From NCBI GenBank assembly GCA_934130595.1, contig CAKOYF010000001.1, positions 118,240 through 182,239 of the forward strand: a DNA stretch of 64,000 bases, given 5' to 3'. The position numbers were made by a program, and so were the translations under genes. Below the pieces are notes generated by a model, which ran no database searches, was not told the origin of the DNA, and saw only the letters and a program-made list of their open reading frames with translations. This stretch comes from an uncultured Clostridia bacterium (lineage in GTDB: Bacteria > Bacillota > Clostridia > TANB77 > CAG-465). Below are positions 32,690 through 41,347 of this stretch, one piece after another (within the stretch, counting starts at the first letter, position 1; every line of letters starts with the position of its first letter).

Positions 32690-33493
32690 CTATTTAGAAA
32701 GTTCTTCCATTGCCTCTTTATATTCCTCATCATTTGGAGCTTTTCCATGCCATCCAGCATTATTTTCCATAAATGATACACCTTTACCTTTTATTGTCTT
32801 AGCTATAATCATATTAGGTAAATTAGAAGAATTTGTATTATCTATTGCTTCTAGTATTTGCTTAAAATCATGACCGTCAATTTCTTGTACATACCAGCCA
32901 AAAGCTTCAAATTTTTCTTTTATATGGTTAAGTCCTTTTACGTCCATTATGTTCCCATCAATTTGTAGTCCATTATTATCTAAAAAAGCAATAACGTTAT
33001 TTAACTTATATTTACTAGCAGTCATACATGCTTCCCAGATTTGACCTTCTTCTATTTCTCCATCTCCAAGAACACAATATACTTTTCCTTGAGTATTATC
33101 TATTTTTTTAGCTAATGCCATTCCATTTGCTATTGAAAGACCTTGACCTAAAGATCCACTAGATACATCTACTCCATTTATTTTATTTGAAGGATGCCCT
33201 TCAAGGTAACTATCTATTTTTCTTAAAGATTTCAAATCGTCATGTGCAATAAATCCTTTACTTGCTAATACAGCATAATATGCAGGAGCACAGTGTCCTT
33301 TAGATAGAATAAATTTGTCTATTCTATTTCCATTTTCATCTAAATTAAGATTCATTTTTTCATGAAACAAAGCCACTAAAATATCTGTGCATGAAAGAGA
33401 ACCACCTGGATGGCCAGATTTTGCATCGTAAACCATTTCAATAATGTCTCTTCTAATTTTTTTAGCTTCTTCTTCTAATCCTTCTATAGTCAT
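32690..33493 (-). CDS. Transketolase, N-terminal subunit
   Basis: 267-aa ThDP-binding half of a split transketolase. GHPGGSLSCTDILVALF, FILSKGHCAPAYYAVLA, LGQGLSIANGMALA and the ThDP/Mg motif GDGEIEEGQIWEACMTASKYKLNNVIAFLDNN are all present. It follows the pssE-like gene by 10 bp in the rnc operon. Confidence 0.93.
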   Translation of the reverse strand: MTIEGLEEEAKKIRRDIIEMVYDAKSGHPGGSLSCTDILVALFHEKMNLNLDENGNRIDKFILSKGHCAPAYYAVLASKGFIAHDDLKSLRKIDSYLEGHPSNKINGVDVSSGSLGQGLSIANGMALAKKIDNTQGKVYCVLGDGEIEEGQIWEACMTASKYKLNNVIAFLDNNGLQIDGNIMDVKGLNHIKEKFEAFGWYVQEIDGHDFKQILEAIDNTNSSNLPNMIIAKTIKGKGVSFMENNAGWHGKAPNDEEYKEAMEELSK

Positions 33494-33503
33494 ATATTTC
33501 CTC

Positions 33504-33971
33504 CTATATTTCTTTTCTTAGAATATCTATATAATTATTATCTGAACTATATTTTTTAAACTGTGTTGTCTTTAATTTATTTATTAATTTATCTAAATCA
33601 TCTATACCATCCTTATAATATAATATATATCCTTCTTTTTCTAGTTCTTCACATATTTCTATTTGATGATCATTTATATGCTCACCATATTTTTCAAGTC
33701 TAGGAATTGCAATTACTTTTTTTCCTTTTTTTATAGCTGAAAAAATTGTTCCAACACCGCCATGTGAAATTATAATATCTGCTTTTGATATATATTCTTC
33801 CATTTGTTCTAATGGTATAAAGTCAAAAGCTTTTATACGTTTGCTATTGTTACATTTAGTATAACCTCTTTGAACAATCAATTCTTCTTTCTTAAGCTCT
33901 TTACTTTTTCTAACCAGTTCAAACATTCTGTTAAATTCTTGTTTTTGTGTTCCAACTGTAATCAAAACCAT
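33504..33971 (-). CDS. PssE/Alg13-like glycosyltransferase catalytic subunit
   Basis: 155-aa GT28 C-terminal domain protein. Diagnostic: MVLITVGTQKQEFNRMFELV and the UDP-sugar binding block ADIIISHGGVGTIFSAIKKGKKVIAIPR. PssE/Alg13-type subunits bind the UDP-sugar and need a PssD/Alg14-type membrane partner, which is the next gene upstream (2 bp apart). Together they add a sugar to a lipid-linked glycan. No other polysaccharide genes are nearby. Confidence 0.85.
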   Translation of the reverse strand: MVLITVGTQKQEFNRMFELVRKSKELKKEELIVQRGYTKCNNSKRIKAFDFIPLEQMEEYISKADIIISHGGVGTIFSAIKKGKKVIAIPRLEKYGEHINDHQIEICEELEKEGYILYYKDGIDDLDKLINKLKTTQFKKYSSDNNYIDILRKEI

Positions 33972-33972
33972 A

Positions 33973-34437
33973 CTATATCAACCTTCCTATATATTCAGCC
34001 TTATCGTATTTTTCTTGTAAGCTTTTCCACTGTACATAGAACTTATCTGCTATTTTATACACATTATTACCTGTTCCAGATAACTCTTTAATTTTAGCCA
34101 TTGTTTCTATGTATATAACTTTTGCTCCAAAGAACTTTCCTACATAGCAGAAAAATCCACCTATTTGAGCACCTGTTGATACTATGGTATCCGGCTTAAA
34201 TTTTGCAACTATTTTTATTGTTAAGAATAAATTTTGAATTATTGTCCAAACATATTTTATTTTGTTTTTACAAGGTCCGTATTTAACAAATTTCATATTA
34301 TACTTGCTAGCTAATTCTTTTGTAACATCTGTTTTTTCTGTAACTAGTAAATAATCATACTCATTAAACAGCTCTTGCAATTTTAACAATTCAGTTAAAT
34401 GCCCACCTGAACTTGCAGCAAAAATTACTTTTTTCAT
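33973..34437 (-). CDS. PssD/Alg14-like glycosyltransferase membrane subunit
   Basis: 154 aa. MKKVIFAASSGGHLTELLKLQ and VSTGAQIGGFFCYVGKFFGAKVIYIETMAKI are typical of the Alg14/PssD/CpsF family, which recruits the catalytic Alg13/PssE subunit to the membrane. The hydrophobic stretch is around residues 68-80. Its start overlaps the stop of the radical SAM gene. Confidence 0.85.
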   Translation of the reverse strand: MKKVIFAASSGGHLTELLKLQELFNEYDYLLVTEKTDVTKELASKYNMKFVKYGPCKNKIKYVWTIIQNLFLTIKIVAKFKPDTIVSTGAQIGGFFCYVGKFFGAKVIYIETMAKIKELSGTGNNVYKIADKFYVQWKSLQEKYDKAEYIGRLI

Positions 34438-35456
34438 TAAGACTCTCCTTTTACTACATATTTTACATTATATTTATTTTCAAAATATATTTTATTTACT
34501 TTTTTTGGTCCAACTGTTATTGAAATATATTTTTTAGGAACATATACTTGTATATCTTCTTTTAGATCTTTAGGTAATTTAGATTCAATACTCTTTCGTA
34601 CAATTCCAGCAAGTACATATTCTGCCAAATTATCACTAACAGGGCCATAAATATGTGAATTAGCTGCTGTTATCTCAGATGTAGATTGTAATCCTAATCT
34701 AATTATTGAAATGTCTGTCTTTCTACATTCATCTATTACAGCTATACACCTTTTAACAGCCTCAGCTATATCTAATGGCTTGTATACTTTTAAATTATAC
34801 ATATCATATAACTCACTGTCTTCTATAACATACACAGGATATATTCTTAGTTGACTAGGTTTAAGCTTTAAACATTCTTTAATAGTATAGACTTCATCTT
34901 CTAATGTGCTATTAGGTAGTCCTACCATTATTTGATGTCCAAGACGTATACCATATTTGTGTATAAGATTAGATGCTTTAACAACATCTTCTCTAGTGTG
35001 TCCTCTTTTAGAATAATCTAGAATATCATCATTCATAGATTGAACACCTAATTCTATTGTTTTTACGTTATATTTTACCATTATTTCTAGTATTTCATCT
35101 GTTATATAATCTGGTCTTGTAGATATACGTATGCTATCTACTCTTCCATCTCTTACATACTTATTTGCTACTTCTAAATATTTAATTTGATCTTCAATAT
35201 CTATACCTGTAAAACTGCCTCCAAAAAAGGCTACTTCAATTTTCTTTGAGTTAGTATAATAACTTAAATATTTAGATATAGTGTTATCCACATCCTCAAC
35301 AGTTACTTCGTTCATCTGCCCACTAATTCTCTTTTGGTTACAAAATACGCAATTATTTGGACATCCTTTATGTGGAATAAATATTGGTATTGTATATTGG
35401 TTATCTTTATTTAAAAAATTTTTTAATTCTTCTTTTAAATCTAATCTAATCTCCAA
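34437..35456 (-). CDS. Radical SAM protein, Elp3-like
   Basis: Radical SAM enzyme with the CX3CX2C iron-sulfur motif in KGCPNNCVFCNQKR (about residues 31-44) and the SAM-binding FFGGSFTG. ELGVQSMNDDIL and GLRLGHQIM-like blocks match Elp3-related proteins often found next to rnc in Clostridia; their substrate is not settled. I choose the TTG start at 35456, 6 nt after GGAGGAG; an ATG at 35471 is possible but has no binding site. It overlaps the end of rnc. Confidence 0.85.
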   Translation of the reverse strand: MEIRLDLKEELKNFLNKDNQYTIPIFIPHKGCPNNCVFCNQKRISGQMNEVTVEDVDNTISKYLSYYTNSKKIEVAFFGGSFTGIDIEDQIKYLEVANKYVRDGRVDSIRISTRPDYITDEILEIMVKYNVKTIELGVQSMNDDILDYSKRGHTREDVVKASNLIHKYGIRLGHQIMVGLPNSTLEDEVYTIKECLKLKPSQLRIYPVYVIEDSELYDMYNLKVYKPLDIAEAVKRCIAVIDECRKTDISIIRLGLQSTSEITAANSHIYGPVSDNLAEYVLAGIVRKSIESKLPKDLKEDIQVYVPKKYISITVGPKKVNKIYFENKYNVKYVVKGES

Positions 35457-36159
35457 GAAGTTCTCCTCCATTTAAAATTGCATAATGTGCGGCCTCTTGT
35501 TCTGCTTGTTTTTTACTTTTACCTTTTCCTTCTCCTATTTTTCTACCATTGAAGAATAAGTCTATAGTAAATAACTTATCATGTTCAGGACCTTCTTCTT
35601 TTTGCAATTTATATTCGATTTTTACTGTTCCATGTCTTTGTAATATTTCTTGCAATTGTGTTTTATAATCTGTATTCAAACTACCGCCTGCTAAAACAGT
35701 TTTTATTTCTTTATCTAACAACTCTAAGCATATATCTCTTGCTATTTCATATCCTCCATCTAAATAGATAGCTCCAAGTATTGCCTCAAAAGCATCTGCA
35801 ACAATTGCATCTTTCATCTTTCCATTAGAATTTTTTTCACATTTACCAAGATATATATACTCATGTCCGTTAATTCTTTTTAATGCTTGACTTAAAGAAG
35901 CTTCACATACTATTGCTGCTCTTTTTTTAGTCATTTCTCCTTCTGGTATTTCTGGTACTTGTTCAAATAATAAATCTGATATTATATGTTCAAGTATTGC
36001 ATCTCCTAAAAATTCAATTCTTTCATTATACATATCATAATCTGGATTAGCTTGTTCATAAGCATATGATTTATGTGTTAATGCCATTTTTAATAATTTA
36101 GGATTATTAAAAATATATTTTAATTTTGCTTCTAATTGTGTGATTTTTTCTTTTTCCAT
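35446..36159 (-). CDS. rnc: Ribonuclease III
   Basis: dsRNA-specific endonuclease for rRNA processing and RNA turnover. 237 aa. Signature NERIEFLGDAILEHIISD (about 45-62) with the Mg-binding Glu and Asp; the later catalytic Asp/Glu are in DAFEAILGAIYLDGG. A dsRNA-binding domain occupies about 163-232 (DYKTQLQEILQRHG to KQAEQEAAHYAI). First gene of a seven-gene operon through to the transketolase C subunit; smc and ftsY, frequent partners elsewhere, are absent. Confidence 0.96.
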   Translation of the reverse strand: MEKEKITQLEAKLKYIFNNPKLLKMALTHKSYAYEQANPDYDMYNERIEFLGDAILEHIISDLLFEQVPEIPEGEMTKKRAAIVCEASLSQALKRINGHEYIYLGKCEKNSNGKMKDAIVADAFEAILGAIYLDGGYEIARDICLELLDKEIKTVLAGGSLNTDYKTQLQEILQRHGTVKIEYKLQKEEGPEHDKLFTIDLFFNGRKIGEGKGKSKKQAEQEAAHYAILNGGELLGD

Positions 36160-36180
36160 AAAAATTCTCCTTCCATATAC

Positions 36181-36209
36181 ATTATATATGACATTTCATT
36201 TTTTTTCAA
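36181..36209 (-). promoter_or_regulatory. rnc operon promoter
   Basis: Minus strand TTGAAA (36204-36209), 17 bp, TATAAT (36181-36186). It lies immediately after the acpP terminator. Confidence 0.75.
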
Positions 36210-36213
36210 GAAA

Positions 36214-36240
36214 AAAGTGCCTTAGAGCTAATCTAAGGCA
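36214..36240 (-). terminator. acpP terminator
   Basis: GTGCCTTAGA-GCTAA-TCTAAGGCAC, a perfect 10-bp stem, followed on the minus strand by TTTTTT. Confidence 0.9.
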
Positions 36241-36253
36241 CAATTTATTATAA

Positions 36254-36490
36254 TTATTTGTTTTCTTCAATATAACTAACTACATCTCCAACAGATGTTA
36301 TTTTTTCTGCTTCTTCTTCTGGGATTTCCATATCAAACTCTTCTTCTAAAGCCATGATTAATTCAACAATATCAAGTGAATCAGCTCCTAAGTCATCGAT
36401 AAAAGTAGTTTCAGTTGTAATTGAATCAGTATCCTCTATACCTAATTGTTCACTAATTACTTCTTTTACTTTTTCTAAAACTGTATCCAT
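36254..36490 (-). CDS. acpP: Acyl carrier protein
   Basis: Carries growing acyl chains on 4'-phosphopantetheine during fatty acid synthesis. 78 aa from the ATG at 36490 (AGGAGGTG 6 nt upstream; the preceding in-frame GTG is inside that site). The attachment site is S38 in DDLGADSLDIVELIMALEEEF. Monocistronic, with its own promoter and terminator; no fab genes adjoin it. Confidence 0.96.
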   Translation of the reverse strand: MDTVLEKVKEVISEQLGIEDTDSITTETTFIDDLGADSLDIVELIMALEEEFDMEIPEEEAEKITSVGDVVSYIEENK

Positions 36491-36564
36491 TTTATACACC
36501 TCCTCAAGATTTCTTTTTACACTTTATATGATTGCTCACACAAAAATATTCTAAACATAACTTT

Positions 36565-36593
36565 ATTATCTAATATTTATTCAATAATGTCAA
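36565..36593 (-). promoter_or_regulatory. acpP promoter
   Basis: Minus strand TTGACA (36588-36593), 17 bp, GATAAT (36565-36570). Confidence 0.7.
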
Positions 36594-36689
36594 GGAATTT
36601 TTAATTATTTTGGTTAAAATATATAAATATTTATACAAATTTATAATAAAATTATATAGTTTTTTATATTTAGAGCAAAGCATAAAAAA

Positions 36690-36709
36690 ATAAGGGCAAA
36701 AGCCCTTAT
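36690..36709 (-). terminator. Terminator of the str operon after tuf
   Basis: ATAAGGGC-AAAA-GCCCTTAT with seven T's on the minus strand. Confidence 0.9.
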
Positions 36710-36728
36710 CTTATATTCAAGAATTAAA

Positions 36729-37931
36729 TTATTCTTTGATATCTGATACTGATCCAGCACCAACTGTTTTACCACCTTCACGAATAGCGAATTTTAATCC
36801 TTTTTCTATAGCGATTGGAGTGATAAGTTTGATTTCCATAGTTACGTTATCACCAGGCATTACCATTTCTGTTCCTGCAGGTAATTCAATAACTCCTGTA
36901 ACGTCAGTTGTTCTGAAATAGAATTGTGGTCTATATCCGTTAAAGAATGGAGTATGTCTTCCACCTTCTTCTTTAGTTAGGATGTAAACTTCAGCTGAGA
37001 ATTCAGTGTGTGGGTGAATTGAACCAGGTTTAGCAATAACTTGACCTCTTTCAACTTCGTTTCTTTGAACTCCTCTTAATAATACACCAGCGTTATCTCC
37101 AGCTACGCAAGAATCTAGAGATTTTCTGAACATTTCGATACCAGTTACTACTGTTTTCTTCTTTTCATCAGAAAGTCCAACGATTTCAACTTCTTCACCA
37201 ACTTTTAATGTTCCTCTTTCAATTCTTCCTGTTGCAACTGTACCTCTACCTGTGATAGTGAATACATCTTCAACTGGCATTAAGAAAGGTTTATCAACAT
37301 CTCTTTCTGGGTTTGGAATGTAAGCGTCGATTGTATCTAATAATTCTTTGATACATGCATATTCAGGTGCATTTGGATCTGTTGAAGTAGATTCAAGAAC
37401 TTTTAATGCAGATCCTTTGATTATTGGAGTAGTGTCTCCTGGGAAATCATATTTAGATAATAGATCTCTGATATCCATTTCAACTAATTCTAATAATTCT
37501 GGATCGTCAACCATATCACATTTGTTCATGAATACAACGATGTAAGGAACACCAACTTGTCTTGCAAGTAAGATGTGTTCTCTAGTTTGTGGCATTGGGC
37601 CATCTGCAGCAGATACAACTAGGATTGCACCATCCATTTGTGCAGCACCAGTGATCATGTTTTTAACATAGTCAGCGTGTCCTGGACAGTCAACGTGTGC
37701 ATAGTGTCTGTGTTCAGTTTCATATTCAACGTGAGCTGTAGAGATAGTGATACCTCTTTGTCTTTCTTCTGGAGCTCCATCGATTTGATCATAAGCTCTG
37801 AATTCAGCTCCGCCAGTTAAGCTACAATATTTAGTGATTGCAGCAGTTAAAGTAGTTTTACCGTGGTCAACATGTCCGATTGTTCCGATGTTAACGTGTG
37901 GTTTAGTTCTTTCAAACTTAGCTTTTGCCAT
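36729..37931 (-). CDS. tuf: Elongation factor Tu
   Basis: GTPase delivering aminoacyl-tRNA to the ribosome. 400 aa from the ATG at 37931 (MAKAKFERTKPHVN), preceded by AAGGAGG; upstream in-frame codons lack a site. G1 GHVDHGKT, G3 DCPGHADY, G4 NKCD and the C-terminal FRTTDVTGVIELPAGTEMVMPGDNV are intact. It follows fusA by 127 bp and may also have its own promoter. Confidence 0.98.
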   Translation of the reverse strand: MAKAKFERTKPHVNIGTIGHVDHGKTTLTAAITKYCSLTGGAEFRAYDQIDGAPEERQRGITISTAHVEYETEHRHYAHVDCPGHADYVKNMITGAAQMDGAILVVSAADGPMPQTREHILLARQVGVPYIVVFMNKCDMVDDPELLELVEMDIRDLLSKYDFPGDTTPIIKGSALKVLESTSTDPNAPEYACIKELLDTIDAYIPNPERDVDKPFLMPVEDVFTITGRGTVATGRIERGTLKVGEEVEIVGLSDEKKKTVVTGIEMFRKSLDSCVAGDNAGVLLRGVQRNEVERGQVIAKPGSIHPHTEFSAEVYILTKEEGGRHTPFFNGYRPQFYFRTTDVTGVIELPAGTEMVMPGDNVTMEIKLITPIAIEKGLKFAIREGGKTVGAGSVSDIKE

Positions 37932-37983
37932 TTTAATATTCCTCCTTAAATTTTTCAACTAATGTGCACGCAAAGGTGCATCA

Positions 37984-38012
37984 ATTATAGTTATTGTACT
38001 ACACTTTTTCTA
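37984..38012 (-). promoter_or_regulatory. Possible tuf promoter
   Basis: Minus strand TAGAAA (38007-38012), 17 bp, TATAAT (37984-37989). The -35 lies inside one arm of the hairpin at 38000-38034. Confidence 0.45.
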
Positions 38013-38034
38013 TTTTTGCAATAGAAAAAGTGTA
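38000..38034 (-). other. Long perfect hairpin between fusA and tuf
   Basis: ACACTTTTTCTATT (38001-38014) pairs perfectly with AATAGAAAAAGTGT (38020-38033), plus a flanking T-A pair; 5-nt loop. There is no T run after it on the minus strand, so it is more likely an mRNA stability/processing element or protein site than a full terminator. Confidence 0.6.
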
Positions 38035-38058
38035 ATTAACAATTTTTTGATATTTGAA

Positions 38059-40143
38059 CTAGTCTTCTTTTTTAGTTCTTTGTGAAACTATTGTTTCTAA
38101 TACAGATTTTGGTACTTCCTCATAGTGAGAAGGTTCCATAGAATATGTTCCTCTACCTTGAGTTTTAGATCTTAAATCTGTTGCATATCCAAACATTTCA
38201 GAAAGTGGTATAAATGAGTGTATTGTTGTAACACCTTGTTCAGTATCCATACCTTCCATTCTTCCACGTCTAGAGTTTACGTCACCTATAACGTCTCCCA
38301 TATATTCTTCTGGTACTACGATATCTACTTTCATTATTGGTTCAAGTAAAGCAGCTCCACCTTGACGACAAGCTTCTTTAAATGCCATAGATCCAGCGAT
38401 ATGGAATGCAGCTTCTGATGAGTCAACTTCGTGGTATGAACCATCAACAAGTGCAACTTTAACGTCAACAACAGGATATCCAGCTAAGATACCAGCTTTC
38501 ATTGCATCTTGAACACCTTCATCAACTGGTTTAACGTATTCCTTAGGAACAACACCACCAACGATTTTAGATTCAAATGAGTATCCTTTACCTTGTTCGT
38601 TTGGTTCAACTTCTAGCCATACATGACCATATTGACCTTTACCACCAGATTGTCTGATGAATTTTCCTTCAACCTTAACTGGTTTTTTGATTGTTTCTTT
38701 GTATGCAACTTGTGGTTTACCAACGTTTGCATCAACATTGAATTCTCTTCTTAATCTATCAACAATGATATCTAGGTGTAATTCACCCATACCAGCAATG
38801 ATAGTTTGACCAGTTTCTTGGTTTGTATATGTTTTGAAAGAAGGATCTTCTTCTGCTAATTTTTGTAAAGCAATAGCCATTTTTTCTTGGTCTGCTTTAG
38901 TTTTTGGTTCAATAGATATATCAATAACTGGTTCTGGGAACTCAATTGATTCAAGAATAATTGGATGTTGTTCATCTGTTAATGAATCACCTGTTGAAAC
39001 ATCTTTTAAACCAACTGCACATGCAATATCTCCGGCATATACTTTGTCTATGTCTTGTCTTGCATTAGAGTGCATTTGAATAAGTCTTCCTATTCTTTCT
39101 TTTTTACCTTTACTTGCATTTAATACATAAGATCCTTTTTCTAATGTTCCAGAGTAAACTCTGAAGAATGTTAATTTACCAACATAAGGGTCTGTCATTA
39201 TTTTAAATGCTAATGCAGCAAATGGTTCTTCATCTGAAGATTTTCTTTCTGATTCAGTTCCGTCTTCTAATACACCTCTGATGTGTGGTATATCAGTTGG
39301 AGCTGGCATGTAATCTACTATATCATCTAGTAATTCTTGAACACCTTTGTTCTTGTAAGAACTTCCGCATGTTACTGGTACTAGAGTATTAGCTATTGTA
39401 GATTTTCTTATAGCTGCTTTTATTTCTTCAACTGTGAATTCTTCACCGTTTAAGTATTTTTCCATTAGATCATCATCAATTTCAGCTAAGTGCTCAATTA
39501 ATTCTGTTCTATATTTTTCAGCGTCAGCTTTCATGTCTTCAGGAATAGCTTCTGTTCTAACATCACGACCTAATTCATCATAATGTACATATGCTTGCAT
39601 TTTTACTAGGTCAACAATTCCTCTAAAGTTATCTTCTTTACCGATAGGTAAAGCGATTGGAATTGCGTTAGCTTTTAATCTATCTCTTAATTGGTGTACA
39701 CAAAGCATAAAGTCTGCACCTGTGATATCCATTTTGTTAACGTATACCATTCTTGGTACACTATATTTATCTGCTTGTCTCCAAACAGTTTCTGTTTGTG
39801 GTTGTACACCACCTTTTGCAGCTAAAACTGTAACTGCACCATCTAGTACTCTAAGAGATCTTTGAACTTCGATTGTAAAGTCAACGTGTCCTGGAGTATC
39901 TATTATGTTTATTCTGTTATTTTTCCAGAAGCATGTTGTAGCAGCAGATGTAATTGTGATACCTCTTTCTTGTTCTTGAGCCATCCAGTCCATTGTTGCT
40001 GCACCATCATGAACTTCACCTATTTTATGTGTTTTACCTGTATAAAATAGTATTCTTTCTGTAGTTGTTGTTTTACCAGCATCAATGTGAGCCATGATAC
40101 CGATATTTCTTGTCCTCTCAAGAGGATATTCTCTTCCAGCCAT
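38059..40143 (-). CDS. fusA: Elongation factor G
   Basis: GTPase driving translocation. 694 aa; G1 AHIDAGKTTTTERI, G3 DTPGHVDFT, G4 NKMD, and domain IV with GYPVVDVKVALVDGSYHEVDSSEAAF are present, distinguishing it from LepA and tetracycline-resistance proteins. It lies between rpsG and tuf in the standard str order. Confidence 0.98.
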   Translation of the reverse strand: MAGREYPLERTRNIGIMAHIDAGKTTTTERILFYTGKTHKIGEVHDGAATMDWMAQEQERGITITSAATTCFWKNNRINIIDTPGHVDFTIEVQRSLRVLDGAVTVLAAKGGVQPQTETVWRQADKYSVPRMVYVNKMDITGADFMLCVHQLRDRLKANAIPIALPIGKEDNFRGIVDLVKMQAYVHYDELGRDVRTEAIPEDMKADAEKYRTELIEHLAEIDDDLMEKYLNGEEFTVEEIKAAIRKSTIANTLVPVTCGSSYKNKGVQELLDDIVDYMPAPTDIPHIRGVLEDGTESERKSSDEEPFAALAFKIMTDPYVGKLTFFRVYSGTLEKGSYVLNASKGKKERIGRLIQMHSNARQDIDKVYAGDIACAVGLKDVSTGDSLTDEQHPIILESIEFPEPVIDISIEPKTKADQEKMAIALQKLAEEDPSFKTYTNQETGQTIIAGMGELHLDIIVDRLRREFNVDANVGKPQVAYKETIKKPVKVEGKFIRQSGGKGQYGHVWLEVEPNEQGKGYSFESKIVGGVVPKEYVKPVDEGVQDAMKAGILAGYPVVDVKVALVDGSYHEVDSSEAAFHIAGSMAFKEACRQGGAALLEPIMKVDIVVPEEYMGDVIGDVNSRRGRMEGMDTEQGVTTIHSFIPLSEMFGYATDLRSKTQGRGTYSMEPSHYEEVPKSVLETIVSQRTKKED

Positions 40144-40176
40144 GAAAAATTAGCCTCCCTTCTATTAATTATAATC

Positions 40177-40647
40177 CTACCATCTGTAGTGTGCGAATGC
40201 TTTGTTTGCTTCTGCCATTTTGTGAGTGTCTTCTTTCTTTTTGAAAGCTGCACCTTGACCATTAATAGCATCCATTATTTCTCCTGCTAGTTTTTCTTCC
40301 ATGCTATGTTCATTTCTTTTTCTAGCATATTCAACTAACCATCTTATTGCAAGAGTTTGTTTTCTATCAGCTCTAATTTCCATTGGTACTTGGTATGTTG
40401 CACCACCAACTCTTCTAGCTTTAACTTCTAAAGCTGGAGTAACATTATCTAAAGCTTGTTGGAAAGCGTCTAATGCTTCTCTACCAGTTTTTTGTGCTAC
40501 TATATCAAATGCACCATAAACAATTTTTTGAGCTGTTACTTTTTTACCATCCCACATAACTTTGTTGATTAATTTAGAAACAACTTTAGAGTTATATTGT
40601 GGATCTGGCATAACTTCTCTTCTAGAAATATGTCCTTTTCTTGCCAC
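40177..40647 (-). CDS. rpsG: 30S ribosomal protein S7
   Basis: Primary binder of the 16S 3' domain. GTG start at 40647 (MARKGHISRREVMPDPQYNS) with AAGGAGG 8 nt upstream, giving the standard 156 aa; longer in-frame extensions lack a site. RRVGGATYQVPMEIRADRKQTLAIRWLV is diagnostic. Confidence 0.97.
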   Translation of the reverse strand: MARKGHISRREVMPDPQYNSKVVSKLINKVMWDGKKVTAQKIVYGAFDIVAQKTGREALDAFQQALDNVTPALEVKARRVGGATYQVPMEIRADRKQTLAIRWLVEYARKRNEHSMEEKLAGEIMDAINGQGAAFKKKEDTHKMAEANKAFAHYRW

Positions 40648-40764
40648 TGTTCTTCCCTCCTTATATAAAATTTGAATTTCATAAAAATTCATAGGTACTC
40701 AAAAATTATTAATTCTTGTAAGTGCTTGGTTTAATATCTTAAACTTAAGCGCCTAACTTAATTA

Positions 40765-41181
40765 TTATTTTTTCTTTGCTCTTTTTGCACCATATTTTGA
40801 TTTTGCTTGTACTCTATCTGCAACACCAGCAGTATCTAGTACACCTCTTACAATGTGGTAACGTACACCTGGTAGGTCTTTTACTCTTCCACCTCTAATT
40901 AAAACAACACTGTGTTCTTGTAGGTTGTGACCAATTCCTGGAATGTATGCTGTTACTTCCATAGTATTTGTTAATCTAACTCTGGCTACTTTTCTTAAAG
41001 CAGAGTTTGGTTTCTTTGGAGTTTGAGTTTTAACAACTGTACAAACACCTCTCTTTTGTGGAGAAGATTGATTTGTAGCAGCTTTCTTTCTAGAGTTATA
41101 TCCTCTTTGTAAAGCTGGAGATTTAGATTTAGTTGTTTTGTTCTCTCTTCCTTTTCTAACTAATTGGTTAAATGTAGGCAC
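40765..41181 (-). CDS. rpsL: 30S ribosomal protein S12
   Basis: Decoding-centre protein. 138 aa; MPTFNQLVRKGRE start, TPKKPNSALRKVARVRLTN with wild-type lysine, GIGHNLQEHSVVLIRGGRVKDLPGVRYHIVRG. The residues associated with streptomycin resistance elsewhere look wild type. GTG start after GAGGGGTG. Confidence 0.98.
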   Translation of the reverse strand: MPTFNQLVRKGRENKTTKSKSPALQRGYNSRKKAATNQSSPQKRGVCTVVKTQTPKKPNSALRKVARVRLTNTMEVTAYIPGIGHNLQEHSVVLIRGGRVKDLPGVRYHIVRGVLDTAGVADRVQAKSKYGAKRAKKK

Positions 41182-41207
41182 TTAAATTCACCCCTCTTTC
41201 TTAAAAT

Positions 41208-41267
41208 CTAATGTAAATGCTACATTAGTACGTTAAATATTATACTAAAAGTTAATATAAAAGTCAA
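41208..41267 (-). promoter_or_regulatory. str operon promoter and leader hairpin
   Basis: Minus strand TTGACT (41262-41267), 17 bp, TATAAT (41239-41244). The short leader contains CTAATGTA-AATGC-TACATTAG (41208-41228), a perfect 8-bp hairpin of possible regulatory role. Confidence 0.7.
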
Positions 41268-41304
41268 TAATTTATAGAAATGTTACATAATTTTTCACAC
41301 AAAA

Positions 41305-41341
41305 AAGAACTTATTTAATTATGAAAATTAAACAAGTTCTT
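41305..41341 (-). terminator. Terminator after the VWA gene
   Basis: A 16-bp stem with one mismatch between AAGAACTTATTTAATT and AATTAAACAAGTTCTT; the minus-strand tail is TTTTTT. Confidence 0.85.
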
Positions 41342-41347
41342 ATATTA

